Below are positions 43,801 through 50,681 of a stretch of DNA of 64,000 nt, piece by piece; position 1 is the first letter of the stretch; each line of letters begins with the position of its first letter. The DNA comes from Deltaproteobacteria bacterium (lineage in GTDB: Bacteria > Desulfobacterota > Syntrophobacteria > Syntrophobacterales > Syntrophobacteraceae): positions 62,001 through 126,000 of the forward strand of contig JAJXYD010000040.1 in NCBI GenBank assembly GCA_021780695.1, read 5' to 3'. The position numbers and the translations under genes were made by a program. The notes below the pieces were generated by a model, which saw only the letters and a list, made by a program, of their open reading frames with translations, did not search any database and was not told where the DNA came from.

Positions 43801-43899
43801 ACGCAAAATCCGCAACTTGTTATTATCGCCGGCTCCGGCAGGGAAATAGTAAGAGAAAATATCTCTTCCCTGCGTGGGGCGTGGATGGGAGAGATATAA
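40846..43899 (+). CDS. purL: Phosphoribosylformylglycinamidine synthase, large PurL form without glutaminase domain
   Basis: PurL converts FGAR, ATP and ammonia to FGAM in purine synthesis. The 1017-residue protein starts with two PurS-like segments (residues about 1-190), then has two AIR-synthase-type halves: the substrate/ATP loops ARSDHCNHNTFRGKF, TGETHNSPSNMEAYGG, ITDNGGGGLSSSVGESA in the first half and LLSGKDSMY, GGLGVHAALVAL in the second. The C-terminal PurQ glutaminase domain of long PurL proteins is absent, so a separate PurQ is needed, and none is in this window. It overlaps purE by one base. Confidence 0.93.
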   Translation: MITRLEIALKPHLFDPEGAGLCRRVGDYFGWRIGEARVMDMLTLDTGLAQEELEEARVAIFTNPVTQVSAFAAGVGQTDLMSSYFSDVDWAIWVGYRPGVRDTAGSVAMEAIADLLGKAPAEGEAAYTSRLYLLKNAPLSRTQAETIARELLANEIIQEWKVYKGSDWLTGAGVDIVAPRVLLAHKPSVCEVALESDGQLAELSDQRNLALNRKDIPVIRNYFLRPQVLKERAKFGLSVPTDVELEAISQARSDHCNHNTFRGKFRYVDIAAGERFTVDNLFKSCIQAPTLKIRDEKDWVVSVLWDNAGVARFDSRFNYSVTGETHNSPSNMEAYGGSLTGIVGIYRDIMGVGKGARLVAGLYGYCVGPRDYRGPLKPHLHPKRLLDGIVAGVKDGGNKHGVPTEFGNLFFDPSYLGKCLVFVAALGIMPKEIEGQPSELKCPAQGDLIIMSGGRVGKDGIHGVTASSESYGASTPAGHVQIGDPYTQKKMHDFLLEARDEGLITHITDNGGGGLSSSVGESAALAGGAHVELDKVPLKYEGLDVWEIWISESQERMTIAVKPDDLDRFMALSRKHDVESTVIGRYENSGKLRLDYGQRTCALLDLSLFSEDFPQWEFDAQWLSPEMRGLTEPVLGQPKEFGPLLTSLLSTPNLCSREWIQRQYDHEVQGGSAVKFLTGRDRDVPNDAAVIRAVLDSTTGLAVAQALLPTYSVIDTYHMVAAVIDESVRRILAVGGKLDEIGGVDNFCWPSIQYDPVQNPDGRYKAAQLVRANLALRDLCLAWSIPLLSGKDSMYVDGALPGDFGESHKVSGLPTMLFTATGIVENVLKSQTMEAKCAGDLVYLLGCTADELGGSAYYDLLGYTGLNVPKVPGFNGPNVFDKDKCEALLDLYRGVEKALSSGLAASCHGIYRGGLGVHAALVALGARLGLTIDLSKMIVQDENLPDAHRLFSESCGRFLVTVRPEYAEEFEKIFAGLPCGLLGEVTQNPQLVIIAGSGREIVRENISSLRGAWMGEI

Positions 43900-44384
43900 T
43901 GTCAAATCCTCTGGTTGCTATCATTATGGGCAGTAAATCGGATGTTTCCGTAATGGAAGCAGCGGGCAAACTTTTGGACAGATTCGAAATAGCCTGGGAG
44001 ATGAAAGTCCTCTCGGCCCACAGGACCCCGGATGCCGCCGCTGATTACGTTATGGGGCTGGAGGCGCGCGGTATAAAGGTTTTGATAGCCGGGGCGGGCT
44101 GGGCCGCCCACCTTGCGGGGGTATCGGCCGCCAAAACCCCTCTGCCGGTAATCGGAGTACCAATCGGTTCTTCCCCGCTAAACGGCATGGACGCACTTCT
44201 GGCAACCGTTCAGATGCCGCCTGGAGTTCCCGTTGCCACCATGGCCATCGGAAAGGGAGGCGCGCACAATGCGGCCGTTTTCGCCGTCCGTATCCTCTCT
44301 CTTCTCGATTCTGAGCTGGCAAAGCGTTATCGCTCTTTTATCGAAGATATGGCCGGGGAGGTAATGGCTAATAGTGATCTGTAA
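43899..44384 (+). CDS. purE: N5-carboxyaminoimidazole ribonucleotide mutase (PurE)
   Basis: PurE moves the carboxyl group of N5-CAIR to C4 (class I) or carboxylates AIR directly (class II). The 161-residue protein has the family motifs IMGSKSD, LSAHRTPDAAADY, AGAGWAAHLAGVSAAKT and GVPIGSSPLNGMDALLATVQMPPGVPVAT. The ATG overlaps the purL stop (TAATG), so translation is coupled. The class cannot be settled from sequence alone. Confidence 0.95.
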   Translation: MSNPLVAIIMGSKSDVSVMEAAGKLLDRFEIAWEMKVLSAHRTPDAAADYVMGLEARGIKVLIAGAGWAAHLAGVSAAKTPLPVIGVPIGSSPLNGMDALLATVQMPPGVPVATMAIGKGGAHNAAVFAVRILSLLDSELAKRYRSFIEDMAGEVMANSDL

Positions 44385-44444
44385 TGCCGCCTTCCTTGGC
44401 ACTAATAATCGATTTTCGCCATGTTCCGTAAAGACGGGTCTCTT

Positions 44445-44464
44445 CCCCCCAGGCGTCCGGGGGG
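44445..44464. repeat. C6/G6 hairpin downstream of purE
   Basis: CCCCCC and GGGGGG form a 6-bp stem with an 8-nt loop about 60 bp after purE. No T-run follows. It may help end the purL-purE transcript. A perfect TATAAT lies at 44505-44510, without a good -35, and may belong to the rel gene promoter. Confidence 0.4.
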
Positions 44465-44560
44465 TATTTACCTCATCATTGGTGAATTTGCACTGTAGTT
44501 TAGGTATAATTCCGGGTAAATGGTAAAAGAAGCCTTAATTTCCTCTTAATATGCGTCAAA

Positions 44561-46807
44561 ATGGTTGGTGCACCAAGGGGATCGACTCCAAGAGCGAAAA
44601 TGATGGCACAGATCGAGCTTTGCGAGAATTCGAGTTCCGTATTTCCGGTCATGGCCGACGGGTCGGACTTTTTTAATCTTGAAAAGTTCCGCGAGCGCAT
44701 GGAAAAGCGCCTCGGTCCCAAATCCGAGAGCAATGCGCTTTTTTTTGAGGCTCTCGAGTTTGCCGCCAAGCTTCATGAAGGACAGCGCAGAAAATCCGGG
44801 GCCCCTTACATAAGCCACCCTTGCGCGGTTAGCGAAATCATGGTCCGGGAGATGGGCTTTAAAGACCCCGTGCTTCTCGCCGGTGCCTTGCTCCACGACG
44901 TTGTCGAAGATATCCCCTGGATGTCCTTAGAAGACATAGAAGCACGTTTTGGCACCGGGGTCGCCGAGTTGGTCGACGGGTGCACAAAGCTGGCCAGATT
45001 CCATCTGGACAGGGCTTCGCTAAAAGACCTCACGCACAGCAAAATATTTATAAGCGCCAGCCGTAGACTTGGGGTGCTGCTCATAAAGCTTGCCGACAGG
45101 CTCCATAATCTGAGGACGCTCCATTATCTGCCCTTGACAAAGCGTCAGCGCATCGCCCAGGAAACCGTCGACGTCTATGCCCCGATCGCTGCCCGCTTAA
45201 ACCTCTATCCGCTCAAAAGAGAGCTCTACCACCACGCGCTGACATTTCTTTATCCCAAAAAGAGCAAAAAAATCCTGCACCTGATGCAGGAAGTACGCAA
45301 CTCCCCAGCCGTTTCCAGCCTTGAGGCCTCCCTTACCAAAATAATGTCGGATTACGGGGTTTCGGCCGATATCCGCACGCGCGCCAAGGGACTGGGCACC
45401 TATTACAACCCGGTAAAGCGCAGCCTGGATTGGACTTTTCCTGAAAATTTCGTCGACTTCGCCATAGTCCTTCGCACCAACGAGTTATACGATTGCTACA
45501 AGGTGCTGGGCCTGATTAACAACAACCTTGCAGCCATTCCAAAGAGCCTGCGCGATTTTATCGCCAACCCCAAGGCGAACGGATACCAGAGCCTGCACAC
45601 AAGGGTTCATTTGAGCGGCAGCAATTATCTGATAAAAATCCGGACCACGCAGATGGAAAACTTGGCCGGTGGAGGTGTTCTCAGGGCCTGGGAGTCCCAG
45701 GAGGGGCTTTCAAACGACCACTGGCAGGAGATAAGCGATTTGCTGCGCGACATTGGCGAGTACGGCGGGGCGGCAACCCATCGCAAAGACCTTATTCGCC
45801 TTTCGGAATCCGAAGAGATCTTTACCTACAGCCCGGCAGGCGACATTTACTACCTTCCCAAAGACAGCACGGTGCTCGATTTTGCCTACCGCATCCATTC
45901 CCAGCTTGGCGACAATTGCGAAGGCGCCCTGGTCAACGGCTCATGGATGCCCATAACGGGTCTGTTAAAGGATGGCGACACGGTTGAAATAGTTACTTCG
46001 GCCGAACAAATCGATGTGGATGCCGAACTGGAGTCGCTTTGTAAAACCCCTAAGGCACGCACCGCGATAAACCGGAGGTTGCATCAGAAAAGGCTCCTGT
46101 TCGCCCGTCAGGCGGGCATGGATATCCTGCTCCAGGAGATAGTGAGGCATCGCTTCTCCGCCTCTGTGCTGGAGGGAGAAAGCATGCGGTTGATCCTGGA
46201 GGTCCTAAACGTAAAAGATCTCCAGGAATTATATCTTAAAATCGGTCAGGACCTTATTTCTCCCCAGGCCGTTCTCTACTACATGGAGGGCCAACGACCC
46301 GATGAGGCCAGAAGACAGGAAGCGGCGCAGGGGCGAAACACGCTTACCGTGAGAGGTCTGGACAAGGCTGTTTTCAAATTCGCACGCTGCTGCAATCCCC
46401 TGCCGGGCCAGGACCACGTTCTTGCAACCCTTAGCGAAAGAGGCGTCACTTTTCACCACCGGGACTGTCACGACCTTCTGGAAAGGCACTCTCTTTTGAT
46501 GCAGCAAATGCTGCGGGTTCACTGGGATTGGGGGATTAACTGGCGGCACCCGCTGGTAATCGATATCCGGATCGTGGACATCGGGATTGCACAGATGCTC
46601 GAAGTGCTCTCGGAGATGCGGCAAAATGTCTTGATCCTGCAAATAAGCGCCGGCCTCGACAGGCATAACAGGAAATGCGTCTCCCTCAGCGTCAATTTTC
46701 ACAACTTCTCAGAAGCCAGGGAATTCTTCAGTCGTATGCCTGCTGAAAAGACAATGGTCGAAGATTTTGGACGTGAGCAAAAAAGGAAAGAAATGCCCAT
46801 TCACTGA
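44561..46807 (+). CDS. RelA/SpoT-family protein: intact ppGpp hydrolase, degenerate synthetase motif
   Basis: The 748-residue protein has the full long-Rsh layout. The HD hydrolase has SHPCAV, LLHDVVEDIPW (HDxxED) and LIKLADRLHNLRTL. The synthetase domain is at about 270-380, TGS at about 400-465, a CC/zinc region at FARCCNPLPGQD and ACT at the end. In the synthetase, Asp299 and GYQSLHT are kept. However, the ExQIRT segment reads LIKIRT (Leu357 and Lys359 replace Glu and Gln), RxK is followed by GLGTYYN instead of IYSIYxK, and the AAHW text is lost. Hydrolysis is expected; synthesis is doubtful. The exact start is uncertain (44561, 44600 or 44603). Confidence 0.9.
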   Translation: MVGAPRGSTPRAKMMAQIELCENSSSVFPVMADGSDFFNLEKFRERMEKRLGPKSESNALFFEALEFAAKLHEGQRRKSGAPYISHPCAVSEIMVREMGFKDPVLLAGALLHDVVEDIPWMSLEDIEARFGTGVAELVDGCTKLARFHLDRASLKDLTHSKIFISASRRLGVLLIKLADRLHNLRTLHYLPLTKRQRIAQETVDVYAPIAARLNLYPLKRELYHHALTFLYPKKSKKILHLMQEVRNSPAVSSLEASLTKIMSDYGVSADIRTRAKGLGTYYNPVKRSLDWTFPENFVDFAIVLRTNELYDCYKVLGLINNNLAAIPKSLRDFIANPKANGYQSLHTRVHLSGSNYLIKIRTTQMENLAGGGVLRAWESQEGLSNDHWQEISDLLRDIGEYGGAATHRKDLIRLSESEEIFTYSPAGDIYYLPKDSTVLDFAYRIHSQLGDNCEGALVNGSWMPITGLLKDGDTVEIVTSAEQIDVDAELESLCKTPKARTAINRRLHQKRLLFARQAGMDILLQEIVRHRFSASVLEGESMRLILEVLNVKDLQELYLKIGQDLISPQAVLYYMEGQRPDEARRQEAAQGRNTLTVRGLDKAVFKFARCCNPLPGQDHVLATLSERGVTFHHRDCHDLLERHSLLMQQMLRVHWDWGINWRHPLVIDIRIVDIGIAQMLEVLSEMRQNVLILQISAGLDRHNRKCVSLSVNFHNFSEAREFFSRMPAEKTMVEDFGREQKRKEMPIH

Positions 46808-46842
46808 AAAGTCTCTGGTTTTTACCTGTCCAAAGACAGCCC

Positions 46843-47163
46843 TCAGTGAAGAAGTCTGTTGTCGGTGCAGTCTCCGAAGGCCTGGCGCGCAAGATGTTTC
46901 AATTTGTCTTTTTTGAGTCCTGCCACTTCGACCAGCAGGAACTGAATCCAAACACCGCAGAGAAAATTGATAACGTTTTCGTCGCTTGTAAAGACCTCCT
47001 GGCGGAGCTCTTCATCTCCGATGGCTTCGTTTGCCATGTTTATAACGCAGTTTCTGAGGTTGCCTTCTCCAAGGGAGCGGATGCCCCTGCGGTAGAGTCT
47101 ATCCATTTCCTGCGCCTGGACCACGATGCAGAAAGCCTTGTCACAAGCTTCGATCAGGTTCAT
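46843..47163 (-). CDS. Uncharacterised small protein
   Basis: The 106-residue product (MNLIEACDKAFCIVVQAQEMDRLYRR...) is mostly alpha-helical by composition, with four Cys (two near the N-terminus, two later in FLCGVW and GDCTD). I do not recognise a family. The start at 47163 has a GGAGG site 4 nt upstream; the frame extends to 47256. It is convergent with rel and divergent from htrA, with a 138-bp intergenic region that must hold both promoters. Confidence 0.6.
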   Translation of the reverse strand: MNLIEACDKAFCIVVQAQEMDRLYRRGIRSLGEGNLRNCVINMANEAIGDEELRQEVFTSDENVINFLCGVWIQFLLVEVAGLKKDKLKHLARQAFGDCTDNRLLH

Positions 47164-47203
47164 TGGGCCTCCATGGCGTATGTCGATTCTTTCTTCTAAA
47201 AGG

Positions 47204-47231
47204 TTGATTTTAAACCGTGTCGTGATATTAA
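47204..47231 (+). promoter_or_regulatory. Possible promoter of the HtrA gene
   Basis: TTGATT and TATTAA are separated by 16 bp, about 65 nt before the ribosome-binding site of the protease gene. The match is moderate, and a stress sigma factor cannot be excluded. Confidence 0.35.
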
Positions 47232-47301
47232 TTACAAATTCGGTGTATTGTAACATTTAACCCGACCCCTGGAAATAGAAACCATCCTGAAAGGAATTTC
47301 A

Positions 47302-48750
47302 ATGCGAATCCATGGTGGAAAGTTTTTACGCAGCATCGGCAAAGTCTGCCTTCCGGTCCTTTTGTACTCGGTTTTTCTCTTTTGGGGTGCAATCGCTCAG
47401 GCAGCTCCCTTCGATGCCCCCGCCTCCTTTGCCAATCTTGTCCAAGCGGTGGAAAGCTCGGTAGTAAATATTTCAACTACTCAAAAAACCAAGCAGCAAA
47501 ATCCCTTTGAGCAGTTTGGCGGGTCTAATTCGCCCTTCAATCAGTTTTTCGGCCAGCAGTTCAAGCATTTCTTTGGAAACGTCCCCCAGGGAGAGGTTGA
47601 AACCCATGCTCTGGGCTCAGGTTTTCTGATAAGCGATAACGGCCTGATTCTCACCAACAACCACGTGGTGGAAAAGGCCGATGAGATTACGGTCAAGACT
47701 TTCGCCGGTAAGGAATACACCGCCAAGGTCGTCGGGCGCGATCCCAAGACCGATCTTGCCCTGGTGCGAATCAAGGCCCCTAAAGGCGACTTACCCAAAC
47801 CCGCCGCCCTTGGGGATTCGGACGCGATTCGCGTCGGCGACTGGGTAATAGCCGTAGGCAATCCTTTCGGACTGGGCAATACGGTTACTTCCGGTATCAT
47901 CAGCGCTAAGGGCAGGGTCATCGGGGCCGGTCCCTATGACGATTTTCTCCAAACCGATGCGGCCATCAACCCCGGCAACAGCGGAGGACCCCTTTTTAAT
48001 ATGCAGGGGCAGGTGGTGGGCATAAACACGGCCATCGTTGCCCAGGGCCAAGGGATCGGTTTCGCCATACCCATCGATATCGCCAAATCCATTCTGGGCC
48101 AGCTTAAGACCGGGAAGGTCATTCGTGGTTGGCTGGGGATCATGATTCAAAACATCACGCCCGAACTGGCCAAATCTTTCGGCATTAAAGTCACCAAGGG
48201 AGTAATTGTGGCCGACGTGGTTAAACAGGGACCAGCCGAGCAGGCCGGCCTCAAACGGGGCGACATAATCCAGACCCTTGACGGCAAAGACATTGAAAAC
48301 GCCGGTGAGCTTTCGCGCAGGATTGCCGCCCTGAAGCCCGGTACCGAAGTTAGCCTTGGCCTTATAAGAAACGGCAAACCACTGGCCGTAAAAGTAAAGC
48401 TTGGCACCTTGCCCTCCAAAATGCCAAAGGCCCAGGGCCTGGCGCCCAAAACTCAAAGCGCCTGGGGCATTACGGTTCAAAACCTTACCCCCGATCTTGC
48501 TCGCACATTCGACTTGAACGCCGGGGAAAAAGGAGTTGTCATTACCAAGGTGCAGCCCGACTCCGCGGCCTCAGACTCCATGCTCCGCCAGGGAGACGTG
48601 ATAAAGGAAGTCAACCGGGAGAAAATTCAAAATATCCGGGATTGGAAACAGGCCATCGGCAAAATGCAAAAGGACGAGCCCTTGCTTCTGCTTGTCGAAC
48701 GTGGCGGCAACACGTTCTATGTCGCCATAAAGCCCGCGGCGGTCCATTAA
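47302..48750 (+). CDS. Periplasmic serine protease of the HtrA/DegP (Do) family
   Basis: HtrA proteases degrade or refold misfolded envelope proteins. The 482-residue product has a signal peptide (VLLYSVFLFWGAIAQAA, cleavage after about residue 35), a trypsin-like domain with the triad His (LTNNHVV), Asp (KTDLALVRI) and Ser (NPGNSGGPLF), and two PDZ domains (about 275-365 and 385-475). An AAAGGAA site precedes the ATG. DegP versus DegQ cannot be distinguished. Confidence 0.95.
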   Translation: MRIHGGKFLRSIGKVCLPVLLYSVFLFWGAIAQAAPFDAPASFANLVQAVESSVVNISTTQKTKQQNPFEQFGGSNSPFNQFFGQQFKHFFGNVPQGEVETHALGSGFLISDNGLILTNNHVVEKADEITVKTFAGKEYTAKVVGRDPKTDLALVRIKAPKGDLPKPAALGDSDAIRVGDWVIAVGNPFGLGNTVTSGIISAKGRVIGAGPYDDFLQTDAAINPGNSGGPLFNMQGQVVGINTAIVAQGQGIGFAIPIDIAKSILGQLKTGKVIRGWLGIMIQNITPELAKSFGIKVTKGVIVADVVKQGPAEQAGLKRGDIIQTLDGKDIENAGELSRRIAALKPGTEVSLGLIRNGKPLAVKVKLGTLPSKMPKAQGLAPKTQSAWGITVQNLTPDLARTFDLNAGEKGVVITKVQPDSAASDSMLRQGDVIKEVNREKIQNIRDWKQAIGKMQKDEPLLLLVERGGNTFYVAIKPAAVH

Positions 48751-48787
48751 CAGGGCCGTTGGCCGGCAAGAAAGGTTCAAAGCTCTC

Positions 48788-49189
48788 ATGGAGACTCCTA
48801 TTGGCCCTTTCATCGTCTGCGTAGCGCCCGAGCAGCTCAGAAAGGAAAAGGAAAAGGCTGCGCAGCTTCGCGCCTCGCAGTGGTGGAAGCGCCAAATAGC
48901 CAGGGGCCAATGCTACTATTGCCACAGAAAAACTCCTCCCGCCGAGCTCACTATGGACCATAGGGTTGCGCTCATACGCGGGGGGAAATCTACCAGAGGA
49001 AATGTCGTGGCGGCCTGCAGGGAATGTAACAGCCGCAAAAAGTACCTGCTCCCGCTGGAATGGGAGGAGTACTTGGGGCGGCTATCGGCTCAAACTTCCG
49101 AAAGGAGTGGGGAGCAGGGCGGAACCGATGTTGACCGCTGCTTTGCCCCTCAAAAACAGCCCCGTTCTTTCCCTGAGCCTGAAGGATAA
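48788..49189 (+). CDS. HNH endonuclease family protein
   Basis: The 133-residue protein has a complete HNH fold: CYYCHRKTPPAELTMDHRVALIRGGKSTRGNVVAACRECNSRK, with two zinc CxxC pairs, the catalytic DH and the Asn. The N-terminal part is a charged helix (EQLRKEKEKAAQLRASQWWKR). Such stand-alone HNH proteins are common and often housekeeping-like; no restriction or phage gene is nearby. It overlaps the next small gene by one base (TAATG). Confidence 0.85.
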   Translation: METPIGPFIVCVAPEQLRKEKEKAAQLRASQWWKRQIARGQCYYCHRKTPPAELTMDHRVALIRGGKSTRGNVVAACRECNSRKKYLLPLEWEEYLGRLSAQTSERSGEQGGTDVDRCFAPQKQPRSFPEPEG

Positions 49190-49377
49190 TGCAAATGGAA
49201 CAATGTAGAGACTGTGAACTGGCGATCTACTGCTACTCGGATTCGAGTTCATGGATTTTTAGAACCAAACAGGAAATGGGAGAAAAGAAAAACGCGATCG
49301 CCAACTGTCCCATACACGAACAGGTTGCGCTGACGATCGCGTCTCGCAGAGCGGAAAAAGAAACCGGGGTGAAGTGA
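49189..49377 (+). CDS. Small Cys-containing protein, translationally coupled to the HNH gene
   Basis: The 62-residue product has four Cys (CRDC, IYC, NCP) with the segment SSSWIFRTKQEMGEKKNAIANCPIH, a pattern that suggests a small zinc- or iron-binding protein. I recall similar small unknown proteins in related bacteria but cannot name a family. The start overlaps the HNH stop codon (TAATG); a second ATG is at 49195. A strong terminator follows. Confidence 0.6.
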   Translation: MQMEQCRDCELAIYCYSDSSSWIFRTKQEMGEKKNAIANCPIHEQVALTIASRRAEKETGVK

Positions 49378-49401
49378 AGTTACCCCCCATTGCCTTATTT
49401 A

Positions 49402-49445
49402 CCGGGGGAATTAAGGAGGAAATCCTCCTTAATTGCCCCGGTTTT
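49402..49445 (+). terminator. Strong terminator between convergent genes
   Basis: AATTAAGGAGG pairs with CCTCCTTAATT (11 bp, 4-nt loop). The stem is extended by CCGGGG/CCCCGG after one G-G mismatch, and TTTT follows on the plus strand. It separates the HNH/small-protein unit from the convergent dsrE gene, only 2 bp from its stop, and may serve both directions. Confidence 0.88.
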
Positions 49446-49446
49446 A

Positions 49447-49941
49447 CTAGGTAAACATGTTTATCTTGCAGTTGCGCGCATGTTTTAGATACTCTTCGGC
49501 AGTCTGAATTTCCGCCCCCTCAATCAAATCCTCGGGTTTTATCTCCATCATATCGATAGTCATCTTGCAGGCCACAAGTTTTACCCCTTCCAGCTGCGCT
49601 ATTTCCATCAACTCCTCCAGGGTTGGAATGCCTGCCGCGTCGATTTTTTTTCGCATCATGTGGCTGGCAACCGTCGACATGCCTGGAATCGCCCCCATGG
49701 TCCCGGCCGGAATGAACTGGGCCTTGGATAATCCACCCTTGCGAATCAGGTTTATTCCCATGAAAGTGTAGAAAATATTTGCTTCCATCCCAAGCCTTCT
49801 GGAATTGATCGCAAGTATCAGCGCCGGATAGGCCCCATCGATCGTATCGCGGCTGCAAATGAAAGTGCACGATACCTTTTCGGGGTCCTCGGATGCCTTG
49901 GGACTCATATCTTTTTGCTCAAGAACTGCTGCGGTAGACAT
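49447..49941 (-). CDS. DsrE/DsrF-like sulfur-carrier family protein (DsrE2 type)
   Basis: The 164-residue protein has the DsrE-type fold: FICSRDTIDGAYPALILAINSRRLGMEANIFYTFMGINLIRKG and the conserved Cys segment KLVACKMTIDMM. In this family that Cys carries persulfide sulfur between rhodaneses, TusA and other acceptors. The ATG at 49941 follows AGGAGG; a longer frame to 49989 is not favoured. The ArsR-family gene lies 51 bp upstream on the same strand, so they form one unit. Confidence 0.88.
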   Translation of the reverse strand: MSTAAVLEQKDMSPKASEDPEKVSCTFICSRDTIDGAYPALILAINSRRLGMEANIFYTFMGINLIRKGGLSKAQFIPAGTMGAIPGMSTVASHMMRKKIDAAGIPTLEELMEIAQLEGVKLVACKMTIDMMEIKPEDLIEGAEIQTAEEYLKHARNCKINMFT

Positions 49942-49992
49942 TGATGTTTCCTCCTGAAAAACGTTTCCGGTTGATTTAATAAAAAGCACAAA

Positions 49993-50337
49993 TTATTCCC
50001 GTTCGGATACTGCTCCGCAGGCTTCATTATTGTGTCCATGCCTGCGGACACAGTAGATCACCTCGATTACGCTTCTGTTGGCAACCTCGTAGAAAACCTG
50101 GTTGCCCTCTCTTCGCGAGCAAAGAATGCCCTTGGCCTTCATTAGGTTGAGCTGGTGGGAGATGAAGGGCTGAGGGGCCTCAAGGTATTTGCATATCTGC
50201 GCTACGGACTGCTCGCCTGATTCCAAAAAGTCGATGATCCTAAGCCTTGCCGGGTGCGCTACGGTTTTTAGTATGTCGGCGGCGCGCTGGATATGTTCGG
50301 AGTCGAGCTGCAACAAAGAACCACTGTTTTCAGACAT
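49993..50337 (-). CDS. ArsR-family transcriptional regulator
   Basis: The 114-residue winged-helix protein has the ArsR core (KTVAHPARLRIIDFLESGEQSVAQICKYLEAPQPFISHQLNLMKAKGILCSRREGNQVFYEVA). It carries Cys49 in the recognition region and Cys73, Cys96 and Cys107 further on. The classical ELCVCDL metal site is absent, and the Cys of SqrR/BigR persulfide sensors (RLxILC) is replaced by Asp36. Its ligand is unknown. Coupled to a sulfur-carrier gene, it may sense sulfur compounds. Start: ATG 50337, with GTG 50343 as the alternative. Confidence 0.87.
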   Translation of the reverse strand: MSENSGSLLQLDSEHIQRAADILKTVAHPARLRIIDFLESGEQSVAQICKYLEAPQPFISHQLNLMKAKGILCSRREGNQVFYEVANRSVIEVIYCVRRHGHNNEACGAVSERE

Positions 50338-50410
50338 AATCACCCAGAGTTGAAAGTGTTAAAACCATAGCTGCCGGCCGGAAAAGGATCGGTAAAGAAT
50401 ATGTATCAAT

Positions 50411-50436
50411 CTATATATAGCGATAATGACATATAG
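50411..50436. promoter_or_regulatory. AT-rich inverted repeat upstream of the ArsR gene, candidate operator
   Basis: CTATAT and ATATAG are inverted copies separated by 14 bp, within a very AT-rich stretch about 75 bp upstream of the ArsR-family start. ArsR dimers often bind such imperfect AT-rich palindromes. The rest of the 343-bp divergent region holds the sigma-28 promoter of the chemoreceptor gene. Confidence 0.45.
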
Positions 50437-50572
50437 TCAAGTCCGAAAATGCCCCGGTTTTCACTCTGCCCCGATTATTGCCCGCCGGTAAAATAAGTTT
50501 CGGCTGTTGAGTTCCGTCCCGCTGTCTTATCGATTCATTTAAAATCACGTTTTGGACGGAACGTAAAAAAAT

Positions 50573-50600
50573 CTAAGTTTCTTCTAAAATATGCCGATAA
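50573..50600 (+). promoter_or_regulatory. Sigma-28 (FliA) promoter of the chemoreceptor gene
   Basis: CTAAGTTT is followed after 12 bp by an exact GCCGATAA; the FliA consensus is TAAAGTTT-N11-GCCGATAA. The start point would give a leader of about 75 nt before the ATG at 50682. This places the chemoreceptor in the late flagellar class. Confidence 0.75.
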
Positions 50601-50681
50601 CTCTGTTAAATGATTTTGCCGCGGCCCCGTGCGGGGACAGCGGCGCTATGAGGACTCGGCAGGAAATAAGGAGCTGGTCGA

